Origin: Pelecanus crispus
Taxonomy: Eukaryota; Chordata; Aves; Pelecaniformes; Pelecanidae
Reading direction: 5' to 3'
DNA: 64,000 bases
NCBI RefSeq assembly: GCF_030463565.1
Contig: NC_134653.1
Coordinates: 34,409,150-34,473,149 of the forward strand
Positions within the stretch are counted from its first letter, which is position 1, and each line of letters opens with the position of its first letter. Shown in pieces: positions 33,701 to 47,088 of this stretch. Both the position numbers and the translations under genes were made by a program. A model generated the notes under the pieces. That model was not told the DNA's origin and searched no databases. It saw only the letters and a list, made by a program, of their open reading frames with translations.

Positions 33701-36700
33701 CATGGCACAAAAGTAAATAGCACTCAACATAAGTACAGGGTGAATATGACCCTCCCATACCTTGTAATTTTGGATTTGTCTCACCACATTTCAGGTTTTA
33801 GATCCTCTTAACTGAAAATGAAATCAAACTGTGAGCTTTTGGGAAACTGTTTTGAAGAAATAGAAAATGCAAACCACATGGTATACTCACAATGTGAAGA
33901 CTTAGTGAAGAAATCTTTCTTCATTGGAAAAATGAACTCTAGTGGGTTTACTAAGCAATGTTTCAAAGCAGTTTGAGATGAAAGGTCTGTGGTCTAATTC
34001 ATTGCATATGTGATATTTCCTAATGGTTCAGTGTCATATTGAAAAAGAAGTCAGGGAAGTGCAGTAAAATTGGGGTTTTTTTGGTTTGAATTGATAGTTT
34101 AAAAAAATGAGTTTAATCACAATTTTCTATCTAAAGTGGCAGATATCTGTATATCGGAAAATCACATCTAGATTGTGTTCAACACTTTTAAAATGTTACT
34201 TTCTCAAGCTGTAACAGTTTTAGCTGAAGTTTTCCATGCTGCGTATTTTCTGACTGATTTGGGAAAGTTTCTAAGTGGTTCACTTGTTTTTGAGAACAAA
34301 GCCAGCTAGAAATCCTGAGTTCTAGCCAGCTAGAATAATTTCCATGAGCAGCACCAGTTGGGTTAAATCTTGTGATTTTAACTGTTAGAGGCAAAGATAG
34401 ATGGTGTTTTCCTTAATCTTTCTTTCTGGAGTGATCATGGTGTATGAATGCTTAGTATTCATTTTTACTAAGTAAGATTCATGACTGCAGATAACTCCTG
34501 CACACATGTCCCTGCATTAAAAAAAGCACATAAAAAGGAGATAAAAATATTTTTGAAGCTGCATAGCTTTTGGTCTAATTCCATGAAAAAAATCTATTCA
34601 AAGTTTCTAGACTTTGCTAAGTCTGAAAATTGGGTTTAGTTTATTCTTAATGCAAGAGAGGGTGGAAGCAGCATTATTCTGAGAATCTTGTCTTTGTGGA
34701 GCACGCTGCATCTTGGATACGAGAGTGGCATACGGATTTTCTTCGGTATGTTCCTCTTTAACTATCATGAGCCATCATGGGCCCAGTTTCCAGGGCAAAA
34801 GCTGCAGAGCCACAGAGGCTCTCGCACGCTTTCAGAATGCCCTCTTCCTCTATTCTGTTTCATGCAGAAAAGGAGGGGGAAACAATCTCGGGGCATGACC
34901 AGGGTTAAGGAACAGGTGGCTATCTACAGGACCGCTGTCTCATTTCGTACACAGGATGGATAGCTTCCTGGGAGAAAAATCCCAGTTTTTGTACTGCAGG
35001 AGGTTATTTTCTGTGGACTTCTACTTCATTTGTTGCAGAAGCTGGAAGGTGTGTAGATGTAACAGGCTCAGCATGGGTTTAACTTCTGAATCTATACAGA
35101 GAGGAACTTTGGCATTTTTGAGTATAAATGGCCTCTGTGGCGGTCACTGTTTTTCATACTCAGTGTGGTGGCAGCATCCTAGAACATATTTTTAATAGCC
35201 CTTCAAAGACCACAAGACTGTCCTCATGAGCCAAATGCAAACTATAGAAGAAAGATAGGCAGAGGATATCTGGTTCTAAGCATCTTATGTTACCTCTCAG
35301 AAACTTCCCTTGGCATTCAGGACTCCATTTTCTGAATCCCTCCTTTATCTTTGCTTGCGGTAGCCAGACATGCTGGATAAGTTTGCAGGTTAACTTGTAT
35401 CTCATGGAAGGAGCAAAGATTGTAGAAAGGTAAAAAGAGGTTTAGTAACACTCTGGGGAATTCTATTCTGTTCTTGTTCCTGCCACAGAGTTAGCACTAT
35501 GCTTGGAAGAGAAAAAGCAGACTTCTGTTATGCTTTCATTTTTTTTTTTATAGCTGTCCCTAATGTAAGCAAGAGATTTGCTCAGAACTTACGCTAATAC
35601 TGTATTCTTCAGAAAATCAGGCCACAAGTTTTCTAAATTAGGCATCTGTATTAGCAGATGCTTCTGAGAGTATAGTTACTAATTTTGCTGTGCTGCAGTT
35701 CACTCTTTTAGAATTACAGAAAATTTAATTATAGAAAATTCTGTTCCAGAAAAGTGTTGTGTAAGTAAATGTATTAATGTTTCTGAAGTGTTCTGTATAG
35801 TATCATGATAAGCTGCATAAAAAGTTTATCAGAATGTTAATAATTCAGTGCAACACTTAACTATTGTGTCTCGAATTAACGCATAGGGTTATATGTAATG
35901 ATAAAGAAATGGTGAGCAGCTGTCCATTCTGTCAGCCTTAGGCAGAAGTTCTCTGGAAGAAATAATATGTCATTAAAGGCTGTATCTTAATGCATATGTA
36001 TGTGGGCATGAATTAAGTTTAAGTCTGGATTTCCTTATTACTTTTTTAGTGCTTTCCTTGGCAAACTTAACGTTCTTTTTTGTGAAGGAACCTTCTGGCT
36101 CGTTGTAGGCTATTCCTGCTGCTTTTAATATCCTTTGAGATTGATTCATGAAGTGCCAACATCTTGAGCTGTGGAAAAAGAGTGAGAATTGGAAAGAAGG
36201 ACCCTGGATACATGGGAATAGATTTGAACTCAGACTCTTTCTGTGCCACTTTGATCTGAAAGAGACATTTTGTGACTCAAAGAACCTTTACTGTTAATTA
36301 AGGCCATTAATTCAATCAGTTCCATTTTGATTAAAAACTGATAGTGTTAGCAATGTATATCAAGACAGCATCTAGATCAGGTTTATTGGAATGGTATTGT
36401 AGGAAACTGAAAGGTTTCTTGGGTAACTTTTGAACATGTCTGTATGTGATAACCACTTAGAGGAAAAAAAATTCTCTGTGGGTAGATGAACTCAAGAACA
36501 TTTTTATATTAGTGACATTCAAGTGATTAATGTCCTGGTGGAGGATAGGTCAACATGTGTTTCCATTTCACTAGCTGACAGTTCATCACAGGAGAATGAA
36601 GTTGTGAGGAACCAAAAGAAACTGGAAGTGAAGAGTTCAGTGGAAGGATGTTAGAATACCTGCCACATCTGTAGGGAATGGTGGTGGACCCACCAGCTTG

Positions 36701-39700
36701 GAGCAGTGCATGTCTTGGAAGTTTACCAGCCATAGAAGTCATGGGAAGAAGAACCTGTGACTCTTTGGCCTCTTTTCATTAGGTCTTTGAACAGAGTGCA
36801 GGCGAAAAAAGGAAAATCAAAGCCATGTTTCCCTATAAACTAGTCAAGTGGCCACATTTATGACTTGCTGTGTGTGCTCTGAGTTGTTTCAGAAGTATCT
36901 CTGATTTAGGAACACTTTTATAAGATGGCTCTCAGTAGGTTTCAGGTGAGATAGAGCGGCAGAAACTGTACACAAATAAATGATAAAACTTTATTTGTCT
37001 CTTACCTGTAACTTTACTGACCTGCAAGAAATATGATAATGGCTTTTCATGGGCATAGCCTGAGAAGCTAGGATTGAATGGAATTGGACCCTGTGGCAAC
37101 ACAGATGTCAAAACTGCAGCTCAGGGCTTGATCTTGCCAAGGTCAGTGATCTTGGTATTGGACTTGCAGCTAATACAGTGCAGTGGCTGGGACTTACTAA
37201 CTTAAAGTGTTCTGTAGTAATTCTTAGTTATCTTTGAGCAGGTCAGTTAGTGGATTCTTTTCAGCTGATTGTAGTTACTAACTAAGGTATGTTATTTGGG
37301 AGCTACCTTATTTCAGAAGAGGAGGATGAAGTTCTATGCCTGAAAGACAGCACTGGATAGTGATTGAGGCCATCTGAGATCCGACTCCTGACTTTTTCTG
37401 GAAGCATCCTTGCTTCTTCCTTGATGGTAGGAAGTGCTGAAGGAGAACCTAAGTTAAATGCACAGATTTAATGGAATTAATCTGTGGACATATTTATCAT
37501 TTCCCGCTTGATTGCATTCTATTGTGTCACCTGCATGTATAGAAGGAATTTCCCCACCCCCCACACCAGATTTCAGATGCTATAGAATCCCTTAAAAGTT
37601 CTTTGCAGCTGTCAGGGAATGAGGATTCAAGACATTGCAGAAAAGCCTGAGCATGTTCAAGGTCAAGAATGGTACTGACCTGTGTGATTGATAAGAATAT
37701 TACAAGAACCTCTCCCAGTTTTTAATCTGATGTGTTTTTAGGTCTTCATTTAAACTTTTTTCTAGGCTCCTACAAAGAAAGCAGACAGACTTCCTTTAAG
37801 CTCTCTGTAAATATTCCTGCTAACTAAGGCATTAAGAGTGAAGTTGGGAGAATCTATTTACAGATTTTTTTAATGTAGTGGCTAATGTTTTGAGAATGGC
37901 TTTATCTGCTTGTATGGATAAGTTCTTTACGGTCAGCTTAAAAAATGAAACTTTGTTCTTTGAATGTCAAAGTGGTAATTTCCTTCAGCAGGTAGCAGAA
38001 GTAGGGTAATAAGACACTCCATTAATTACTTTAGTTTTTTTCCAAAAGAGAGGGAAATATTAAGTGTTTAGAGAAAAAGAAAACCAGAGGTGTCTTTTTT
38101 TTTTTTTTTTTTTTTTTTAAAGACTCAGAAGTCTATTCCATGGCTATAGAGTTTCTAGGTACTTCCTAGAGTGCTTGTTAGTACCTTACCTGATGGTATT
38201 TTCATCTGTTTACTTACACATCACCAGCAAACTACAGTGCAGGAGATTGCTTAGCTGATAAATCAGGCTTTTATCCTCATATCCTTCTTGCAAAAGGGCT
38301 TACTTGAAAGAAAAAGAAATATATTGTAGGCTCTTTTGTTTTCATTGTGAACATAGGCCAGTTATTTGTAGTTCTGATGGCTTGTTTCTCGAACCTGTTT
38401 TAGTTTCTTCAGGAAACTTATCATATTCTCTAACTTTTTTCCCTTAAATGTCATCTATTTAAAAAAAAAAAAGTCTAAGGAAATGGTGGTGTTCAAAGAA
38501 TTGTAACTGAGAACAGAAATCTTTGATTTAGACAGCGCAGCACTGCAGTCTGTGTTGCAGAAGCACAAGCTTTCCTTTAATAAGCAGAAGTGACCTGGAG
38601 GGTTTCTCATAAGTTTAGTGAGTGTTGTGATAGCACAGAGATTGGATGCATCATGCTATATTATAAAACCCAGACTGAAATTCAGAATTTTAATGCAGAC
38701 AGTGAACCCAGAAGCTCTGCTTCATTCAAGTCTGGAAGATGATCTGCAAAGCACATGGGACTCTGTCTGCTGTGTACCTAGAACAGCTCGGTATATCACC
38801 AAAACAACATCAGGCAGCTTAATTTGCTGCTATTCCTATTCAGACAGGCTGCCCACATCCAGACTGTAAGTAGATACATCTGCAAACATGCTGTGCTTCT
38901 TACCAATCCCTAGACTTGTTCTGGAGAGCTGTGTAGATACAGCTGGTGAGCCCTCTGTTAGTTATGAAGGTAAGTCCACCAATTCCATGCCATGGGTACC
39001 AGGTGCAGATTTGGGTTCTGGCCAGATTGTCCTTGACAGGACAAAGGTTACTGGCTCTTGTTTTATACCTTGCTTGTTTTTTTAAATGTGGCCATTATGT
39101 TGGCCGAGTTCCCATAGTAAATTATTTTTATGTACCTAATTCATTCTCAATGAAACAGACCAATCCATTAAGGATTCTGCACTAAAAACTGTAGCTCATT
39201 ATGTGTTCTTGTGGTATATGACATCAGTAGAATGCCACAAGTTAATTACATTCTTAATTACAGCTTTGTATTGAATTAGGGACCTATTATACATTGAATA
39301 ATTGAAAACCTGCTGAGATCACGTCTGGTAACATCTAATTGTATCCCATGATTTTTTTTGCCCTAAACTTTAAATAAAAACTGGCATTTCATTTAGCATG
39401 GTTTTAATTAATTGACATGAGAAATGTAATTAGAGCTGAGGCAATGGACCAACTATCTTAAAACAATCACTCAGAAATTAATTGTGTTTTGGGGAACAAT
39501 TAACAGTTTCCAGAGCAGGAGCTGTTCTGCTGCATTTCTGGAAAAACCTTGAGCAGGCACAATTGAAGAAAGGACTTGCTGCTCTTCGAAGAAAGATTTG
39601 AAAGTTCAGAGACATTCACAGTGCTCTTTCAACCTAAGGAAACTTGATACGCTTGCAGCTTTGGGCATCAGAAACCTAAGAATAGCACAGGAAGAGAACT

Positions 39701-41042
39701 GAGATCTAACGATTTTCCCAAGTATTGAGAAGGATGGGGCATGGCTGGTATGTACCAGGAGTAAAGAGGTTACTGGTGGCCTGAAGGGCTGAGAAGTTCT
39801 TTCCCAGCTTTTCTTGACTCCAGTGGAATTACCTGCTACCTGCCAAGAGCAGAAGAGCCTCACCTCGGGGTTGGTGAGAGTAGATTGTGTGTTGGACTTC
39901 TTGAACTTTCTGCCCTTGCTTTCCAATTCCCACCTGCCTATATGGGTGTGGTAGAATTTTTCTGGAAGCTGCTTTGCCATTCACCATCCAAAAAGCACTA
40001 TTGCAGGTAACAGGAAAAAGTTTTATTTCCTCTCCTACTCTTGCCCTTGACATCAAGACTGAGTAGTTAGCTAAATTAGGCAGGACCTGGTAGTGAGAGT
40101 AGTGGACCAACATACTGGGCATATTTTCTCCTTTTGTTGGACAAAAATCTTGTCTGTGATCTTAGACAGAACTCACTGGATTTTAAAGTAGTTATCAGAG
40201 AAGGAAATGCTACTGAACAGTATTTTCAGTGACAGAATTTCTGAGGCTGATGTCTAATCAGAAGATTTGGGTCTGTCCCAATTTTTCACTTTCCTTTTGT
40301 AGAAGCCTTGAAAGTTGTTTGGTTTTGTGGCTTGGTTTTTTTAAAATGGAAATTATTATTATACTTTTCTGAGACAAAACCTTTCATTTAAATCAACCTG
40401 CAACAAAGCTTTAGTTCCAGGGTGAAGAATAATGTCCGTTTGCTGTTTGCAGGAAGATTTATTTGTTTCAGGACATACAGTTCTTATATTTCCTGTGTGT
40501 AGCCTGAGTTAGAGGATCTGACGTTTTTCTGTTAGATATCTCAAAAATTAATGTGCATGTATTTAGACCTGCCTATACATAAATATGCATATGCTTTGTT
40601 TATAAATGGAGAACCATATGCAAGGATAAAACTGCTGTGTGAGAGCAGGTTTGAGAGATCTCGCTGTGCTTGGACACAAGCAGAAAAAAACTGGGTACAT
40701 CAACCGAAAACTGGCTGGCAGCCATAGCACATAGAATGGAGGGAATGTTTGCCTAAAAGACTAGATTGTGTCAGGCGTGACTAAGCAGGAATTTTAGCTA
40801 AAATGCGTTAGCAAATTGAATGCTTAGAGGAAAACGAGAACGTTCATGGTCTTATCTTTGTGCACTGGAGACTGGATTTGATTTTTAATATAAAAATCAA
40901 TGCGGGGCGGGGGGGGGAGGAAGTTCTGCAGACTGTTTCCTGAATTTTTTTTTGTTAGGAACGCTGATATAGGTGACTGCTGAATATTTTGCTGTGGCTC
41001 TGTTTACATTCCTTCTGGAATATGCATGCCTTTTTAATAGCC
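30721..41042. other. Intronic non-coding stretch, no gene seen
   Basis: About 10 kb of DNA often T- and G-rich on the + strand, with no recognisable exon, RNA gene or recent repeat. Simple tracts: an (AT)n stretch near 32044-32058, T24 at 38095-38118, an A-run near 38461, and G4-C-G9-A-GG at 40904-40920. A motif near 31990-32030 (TATTTCAGTAGGAGTCTTGCC) resembles an old amniote repeat containing TGAAGTCAATGGGAGTTTTG but is too short to call. The 124-codon minus frame near 39.6-40.0 kb shows no domain. Confidence 0.5.
38095..38118. repeat. Poly-T tract (T24)
   Basis: Twenty-four consecutive T, the longest homopolymer in the window. No retroelement body is recognisable beside it. Confidence 0.92.
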
Positions 41043-41105
41043 TTGTAGCTCATGGAGCACTGGACTGTCAGTCAGGTAGTAAAATACTTGAATTACACCC
41101 ATGCA
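41043..41105 (+). mobile_element. Possible MIR-type SINE head (tRNA-derived)
   Basis: TTGTAGCTCATGGAGCACTG, then GACTGTCAGTCAGG and, after a gap, TTGAATTACACCC. This resembles the tRNA-derived 5' part of MIR-like SINEs: TAGCTCAGTGGTTAGAGCAC, GGACTGGGAGTCAGG, GGTTCAAATCCC, corresponding to pol III A and B box regions. The downstream MIR core is not evident, so this is a weak assignment. Confidence 0.4.
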
Positions 41106-42001
41106 CTAGACAGAGCCAGTGAGAGAAAGGGTGGGACTGGGTGGAAGGAGTGCACTTCAAGCTTACTTTCTGACTGTCAAAAGAATGATAAACCGTAAGT
41201 CCTGGCTATTATTATCTTTCCTTTCTCCATGAATGGCATACCTGATGGAAAGAGGTGTTGGGGTGTACATACTTTGCAGGTCCTGCTTTTTTCCTGAATC
41301 TCTAAGGATATGGGAATGGCCACTGCAAAGTGACAGCTTCATGGAATAAGCTATCCAGCAGGTCAGACAGCGTAGTGCTGAGAGTGGAAGAGATTTCCTC
41401 CCCTTGGTGTAGGACCATTATATGTTTATGACAGTCTAAGATGGTATTTTTCTTAACCTCTTTTCTTCCCTTCAGACTCTTTTCACTTCTTTGGAAGTGT
41501 GTGGGGTTTTTATACTACTTTTTTTTTTTGTCTTGACATTACTTTCTCCCAGGTAGAGGTCTTCAGCAGTTAAATTGTGCTCATGTTGAATAAATGAGAA
41601 GCCCTGTTGCTGTGAGGTTTCTGAAGAGCTGTCTCAATTAATAAATGGGTAGGAAACTTTGCCGAAATACATGACCCTACCTGCTCGATCTTTTTTTCAC
41701 TTTTTCTTTTATGGAGTGCTATGTTCTTTGTTAGTTACTTTTCTCATATTATCCTTACTGGATATGTAGGCAAATTGATGAACAAATCACCATATTCATG
41801 TTTCTGTCATCTAGCTGAGCTTGACATGTAAAACACTGCTACTCTGGTAAGGTTCTGGGAACTTCTGGAACGTGGAAAACAGGGCTGCTAGAGGCTCACA
41901 AACTGGTCAAATGGTAATTCTCCTATCACTGTATTTCCGATGTTCCTGGGAATATAGGGAAAAGACGATTTAACAGTGAAGCAGATACCCACAGTGGTTG
42001 C

Positions 42002-42031
42002 GGGGGGGTGGGGGGTGGGGGGTGGGGTGGG
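42002..42031 (+). repeat. G-quadruplex candidate with single-T loops (G7-T-G6-T-G6-T-G4-T-G3)
   Basis: Five G runs of 7, 6, 6, 4 and 3 separated by single T residues. Runs of at least three G with 1-base loops are the class that folds into the most stable parallel quadruplexes. It lies on the + strand, so the RNA of a + strand intron would also carry it. The next bases (42034-42041) are CCCCACCC, complementary to GGGTGGGG at 42020-42027, so a competing 8-bp hairpin with a 6-base loop is possible. Confidence 0.88.
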
Positions 42032-45000
42032 AACCCCACCCTACTGGAGCTAGAAACCATTACCTGTTGCTGAGCTGGTGCACTCAGCCTAGCCTAGAGT
42101 GAACAACTTCCATTCCGTCACTGGATGGAGGTGGGATAGAGCCGAACAACTTTTTTCTGTGCTAGGAATAACATTGGAGTATTGTTGCAGGAGTCAATTG
42201 GTGGGAAACAATGTTAGAAACTTTATGCAAGCCTATGTGTGGGATTTGTGTAAATACTCATCTTGTATTTCCTGACTTCAGAAAACATTGTAGGGAATTT
42301 GGTTATGCACGAAACATGTTTTACAGACCCAGAAAATTCATCACTGAGATTAACTTTACATCCAGGGTCCTTGCACAGAATTGATGTTGTGATAAGCTTT
42401 TTTTGGGGGGAAAAAAAAGGGGACCAATAGCCTAAATTGGTGAATTTAGTAAACTTAATTTTTCTTGACGTGTGATTTTTGGAGGATTCCTGTCTCCTGA
42501 AGGCTGCAGGAGTGGGCACATGGAATGAACTGACAGTAAGGGGTAACCGTCTTCTCATCTGCCTCCAGTTTTGTTAAGCCTTCCATTTTTCAGTGATAAT
42601 ACTAAACGAAGGACAAGCTTGGACAGCAGCCAGGTGTCAGCACATGGCAGAAGGTTTTAATTCTGCTTTTAGAAACTAGATAAGTGGTGTGCTAATATAA
42701 GCTAATATAAGCACAACCTCCCTTCTCAGTTGGACAGCTTGAGAGTGAAGATGATCATGACACTGCCATGTTGTAGCATTTTGTGTTAGAGCTTGTTAAA
42801 GCTCTAATCATTACAGCTGTCTCTGTAACATGCTGTCTCAGTATTAGAATATCTATTTGATTATATGCAATGACAGAGCAACTAGAGAGCATTAATTCCG
42901 TGTGAAGCTCTTTGTCTCTTGATTATGTATGTTTTTTCCCGGTTGTGGTCATACTTTAACAGTGCTCAGGATTTATAACTGCTGTTGTCCTTTTCCATTC
43001 CCCCCTCCTGATTTCAACATTGAAAGCTGTGTTTGAGTAATCATCAGGTTATACATTATCTGCTTCCTCTCTGAGATTCCCTAATTTCTTCAGATGCACT
43101 GTAGCCACAAAGTGAGCTGTAGCTTGTGCCTAGGACAAGCTGATTATGTTGTAGTATATGCATTCTGATGATCAGTGAAGACATCTGGCTTCAGTGAAGA
43201 AATTCAAACCAGAGTGCCTCTGAATGCACAAATGGACTGAAATTAGTGTTTTTAACATTAACTGCAGTAGTGCTTTTTAGTCTTCTTTCTCATTCTCTAC
43301 AGATTTTAACCCCTTCCACTCTTCAGCAAATCTGTGCTTGAATTTATGTGTAATGCTCTGTAGCATAGGGGAAAGGCTGCTTTGTTTTATGGCTTCTAAA
43401 ATTTTTTTGGGGTGTGGGATTACTGTAAGTTGTTTTGGAGAGATCAGTGAAAAGAAAGTGACCATCTTTCCCTTTGTGAGACTGCCTCTGTTATGGAACG
43501 TGGGGATTTCTCCACTATCATATGCCAATTACATATGAGCTGTTCATTTGACGCATTTTTGGCATTGAGAAATTTTAGAATCTGAGTCTGGGTGAGTGGA
43601 TCAAAAAATTGGATCTCGGAGGTCTGATTATTGCAGTGCTGGATGGGTGCGTATAAAAACATGCCACACATCGCACTCAGTTGATATACTACAGGACAAA
43701 GCTGTGACAGTACACTCGGAAGTGGTCTCGATGAGTCCTTTGCCAAGCTGCTGTTTGCCTGCTGAATTTAGTACTCTCGTTCCCCTGATCAATGAATAGA
43801 TTTTCTTCAGATCCTCTTTTATTTTTTGGTTTCCTCTCCAGCTTTTTTTTTCTGTGGAAGATGAAATCTATCACAGGGGCTTAGATTTATTAACTGCTGC
43901 CTGAGTTGCTTTGCGTGATGTCAGGGCAGGAGAGGAACTGATTGTATCCTTAGAACTAGCTTAACCGAAAGGCTTTGGATAATTCTGTAGACTTTTAAGA
44001 TGTTGGATTGGCTTAAATGATTAGTGTGAAAGTGTCAGAGAAGACTAAATATTTAAGGCTCTATTCTGCCCTTGTACCCATGCATATCTCTGGATTTTCC
44101 CATTTGAATGAAAAAGTAATTCTGCATCTCTCTCTTTCACTCCCTCCCTTTTTCTCCTCTCCCCCATTCAGATTGCACAGAGTTGGTATTCCCTCTTGCC
44201 AGCAGTTGGTGAGCATCTAGGGAATGCTACCAGGTACATGGGGATGGGGGAAGGCAGCATGCAAGGGGGAGCAGCAGATCCGAGCAGAGTGCAGCACATC
44301 ATTCCTGTTCAGCACCGGTGTTCTATGGATATCCCTGAAGTAACAGATCCCTTCACCTCTAACAGTGCAGAATTGGAGCTTCACTACTCCACTTCATCTT
44401 GCTAAACCCCTCTGTTGGAAATCATCATCTCCCCTCCTCCACCTCCATTTATCTCCTCTCCTGGCAGAATCTCTTTTCTCCTCTTCCATATCCCTGTATG
44501 AGCTGCCATTTAAAACTCCTTTTTTTGCTGGGGGTACCTGCAGTAATGATGTTACCTCATACTCCGAGAGAGCAGTTTGTCATGGGCAGTGATCCCTCCT
44601 GTAGCTGAGCATGGGACAAGAGATGAAGACCAGAGAAACAAACAGGGGAGTCTGATCCCATGCTGCCTCTGAAAATACAGCATTGATACGTGCTGGCAAT
44701 CATTTCCATTTGATTGGGCTAGCTTGCAATACCAGGGTACCTGGTATTAAAGGTATCGTGGTTCTTGGTAAGTGTGTTTCAGCACTGTCTTTAAAAATGA
44801 CTGCTGAATGCTATTCTTACCAGGATCCTGTTTGCCGTCTGTGACAGTGGTGTAACTAGGAACTATTCAGTCAAGGTGAGAAGCTCACTCAGCCTAGGAT
44901 TTACTTTTTACAGTCCCAGGTGTAATGCATTCGTTAGTGAAGTCTGAATTCAGTGTGGGAAGGACTGACTTGGTCTACTCTGCTCCCTTGGAGTATTTCA

Positions 45001-47071
45001 TTAGTGAGTGCTTTTCACAGTTACATGTGCGGCTAAGCTGTGGGTTTCGTCTATGCTAAGTGGATTCTAGTTATTCCCCTGACCTTCAACTCCTCTTTCA
45101 GAAGTTTATGCATCAAGGAACGTGCTTTGATGCAGTTCTAAGGAAAGTCTATATTCCTTGGTTTTCAATACCTTTACTGTATGAAGGTATTAGTCAGGGT
45201 ATCTAGGCAGCTTGCCAGCACGACTGGACTGGATAACACAGTTGGCAAATCCTGTACGCCCCAGACAAGGTATCAGTCATTGTCAGTGAAGATTGTTTAA
45301 TTGATCAACAGAAGTAATTTTCTTATTGGCTTTTCCACAGGGTGACTCAGGAGGGTGAGGAGGTTGGCTGAATTGCTTCAGGCTAATTGCATTAGTAGTA
45401 GCCAAACAGTGCAGCTATTTGCCTTTTGCCTCTGAGCCGGCCCTTCCTGACAGGTGTTTTCATGCTGCATGAGCCAGGGCTTTGTATCCTGCTAGGTTGA
45501 AAGTGTGATCTAGAGAGAGGCCAAGTATCCACCTCTCACCAGATTGCCAAGTACAGAAAGCCCTTAAAAGAGCACTCCTGGAATTATTTAGAAGGGCTCT
45601 TTGTTGGGCATACTCAGTAGTTAGTGTACAGGCTCTTTCATTGAGAATTGACTGTTCAGATACATTCAGCCGTAGACCTGACGTATGGGGTGTGTGATAT
45701 GGCCAGATACATGATGCGGGATGTTGTCTGGGAGCATTCTCTCAAATGTCACTTGCAAGAAAATTGCTCTAATAACTGTAGTTCTGAGACAGGGTATAAG
45801 CTAAGCATCTCGTTTGCAATGTGTTTCGTTATGACCTCTGTCCAGCCACAGCAAGCCAACAAGGGCACTAGTGTGCAGTGGATAAAGGAGCATGGTGATT
45901 GTTGAAGAGATGGAGGCAGTTCTACCTCTGAAAAGCCTAGAGGACTTTTCTATAGTAGCTTTGAAGGGCACAGCATTTGCTGTGATGATTCACTACTTCT
46001 GCCAATTTGTAGTTAAAAGGTTGGCTCTCTTCATTCAAACAGATTCATGGTTCTGAAGAAAGCAAATTTAAGGTTTTTTTTTTTTTAAAAAAAATCTTTT
46101 TTTCTTAAGTAAAAGCATTGCATTTCTCCCAGCTCTGCAGAAAGTGAATCTGTTCGTCTTCAGTTGCTCCTTTGTGGAATTCATTTATGTTACCTCATGG
46201 TAACTGAGGAAGTGACTGACTTTTCCATTATACTTTTGTGAGTACAGATTGACATATAAGGTCCATCTTAATCTTTTATGAAATGGAATAATGTTATTCA
46301 GGAGAACCAAGGAAGAGGGAAAATCTTTTAAGACTTCAGCTTCCCCCTGCCCAAGTGAAATTTTTTTTATCATTCTTGTGCAATTAAATATTTGCTACTG
46401 CGTAATAAAATCACTTGGAATATATCACCAAGCTGGCAAATGGTAGAGCTTGCGAAGTTGCTAATGAGTCTGTAGAGCTTTGGAATTGATACTGAAAGGC
46501 AGTGAGTTCTGAGAGGGGATCTGACCTCAGGAGTCCTGGATCCAGAGAGGGTCAGAATGGCACTTGAGCCTGTGGGTGAGAGGCTAGATCCAAGTGATGC
46601 TTTGGAGTAAGATTTGTTATAATCTGGCTGTTCCCCACCTGGTACTTGAAAATAAAGTAACACCTAAACTGAAAAATGAGTGAGCGTGCTTTAACTGTTG
46701 CCTAGGAGTGGGTAACTTTGCTATAGAAGTCATTATTCTGTTCCTTTTGTAAGAGGATGAGGCTTCATTTTCCTTTGCTATAATCAAGATACATTATGTC
46801 AGAGAAACCAGTACATTAATTTAGCTGTTTACTTCAGCAGTCTTTTATGCTACAAATACTTCCTCGGACAGTATTCCTGACTTTTCCCTTTGCTCCTTCC
46901 CTTTCTGCAAAAAATTCTTTGTGTGTGTATTCAAAATAGGTATGTATGTAAATATACATGTGAAAATATTTTGGTGAACTGCTTCTATGTTTGACTTACA
47001 GTTGGCATGCACAAGTTTGTATGTTGAAAAGTGGCAGGGATGTTACTTCAGGTTTGTTTGCTTAATGATGC

Positions 47072-47088
47072 ACCGGTTTATAACCGGT
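47072..47088. promoter_or_regulatory. Perfect inverted repeat ACCGGTT-TAT-AACCGGT
   Basis: Seven-base arms with a three-base spacer. Each arm contains most of the AACCGGTT consensus bound by Grainyhead-like (GRHL) factors. The flanking 250 bases are repeat-free and moderately GC-rich, as in an enhancer. Binding is inferred from the motif only. Confidence 0.5.

Noticed and set aside
39606-40122. Two overlapping minus frames (124 and 97 codons)
   Set aside because: They overlap in different frames, have no domain, splice context or composition shift.
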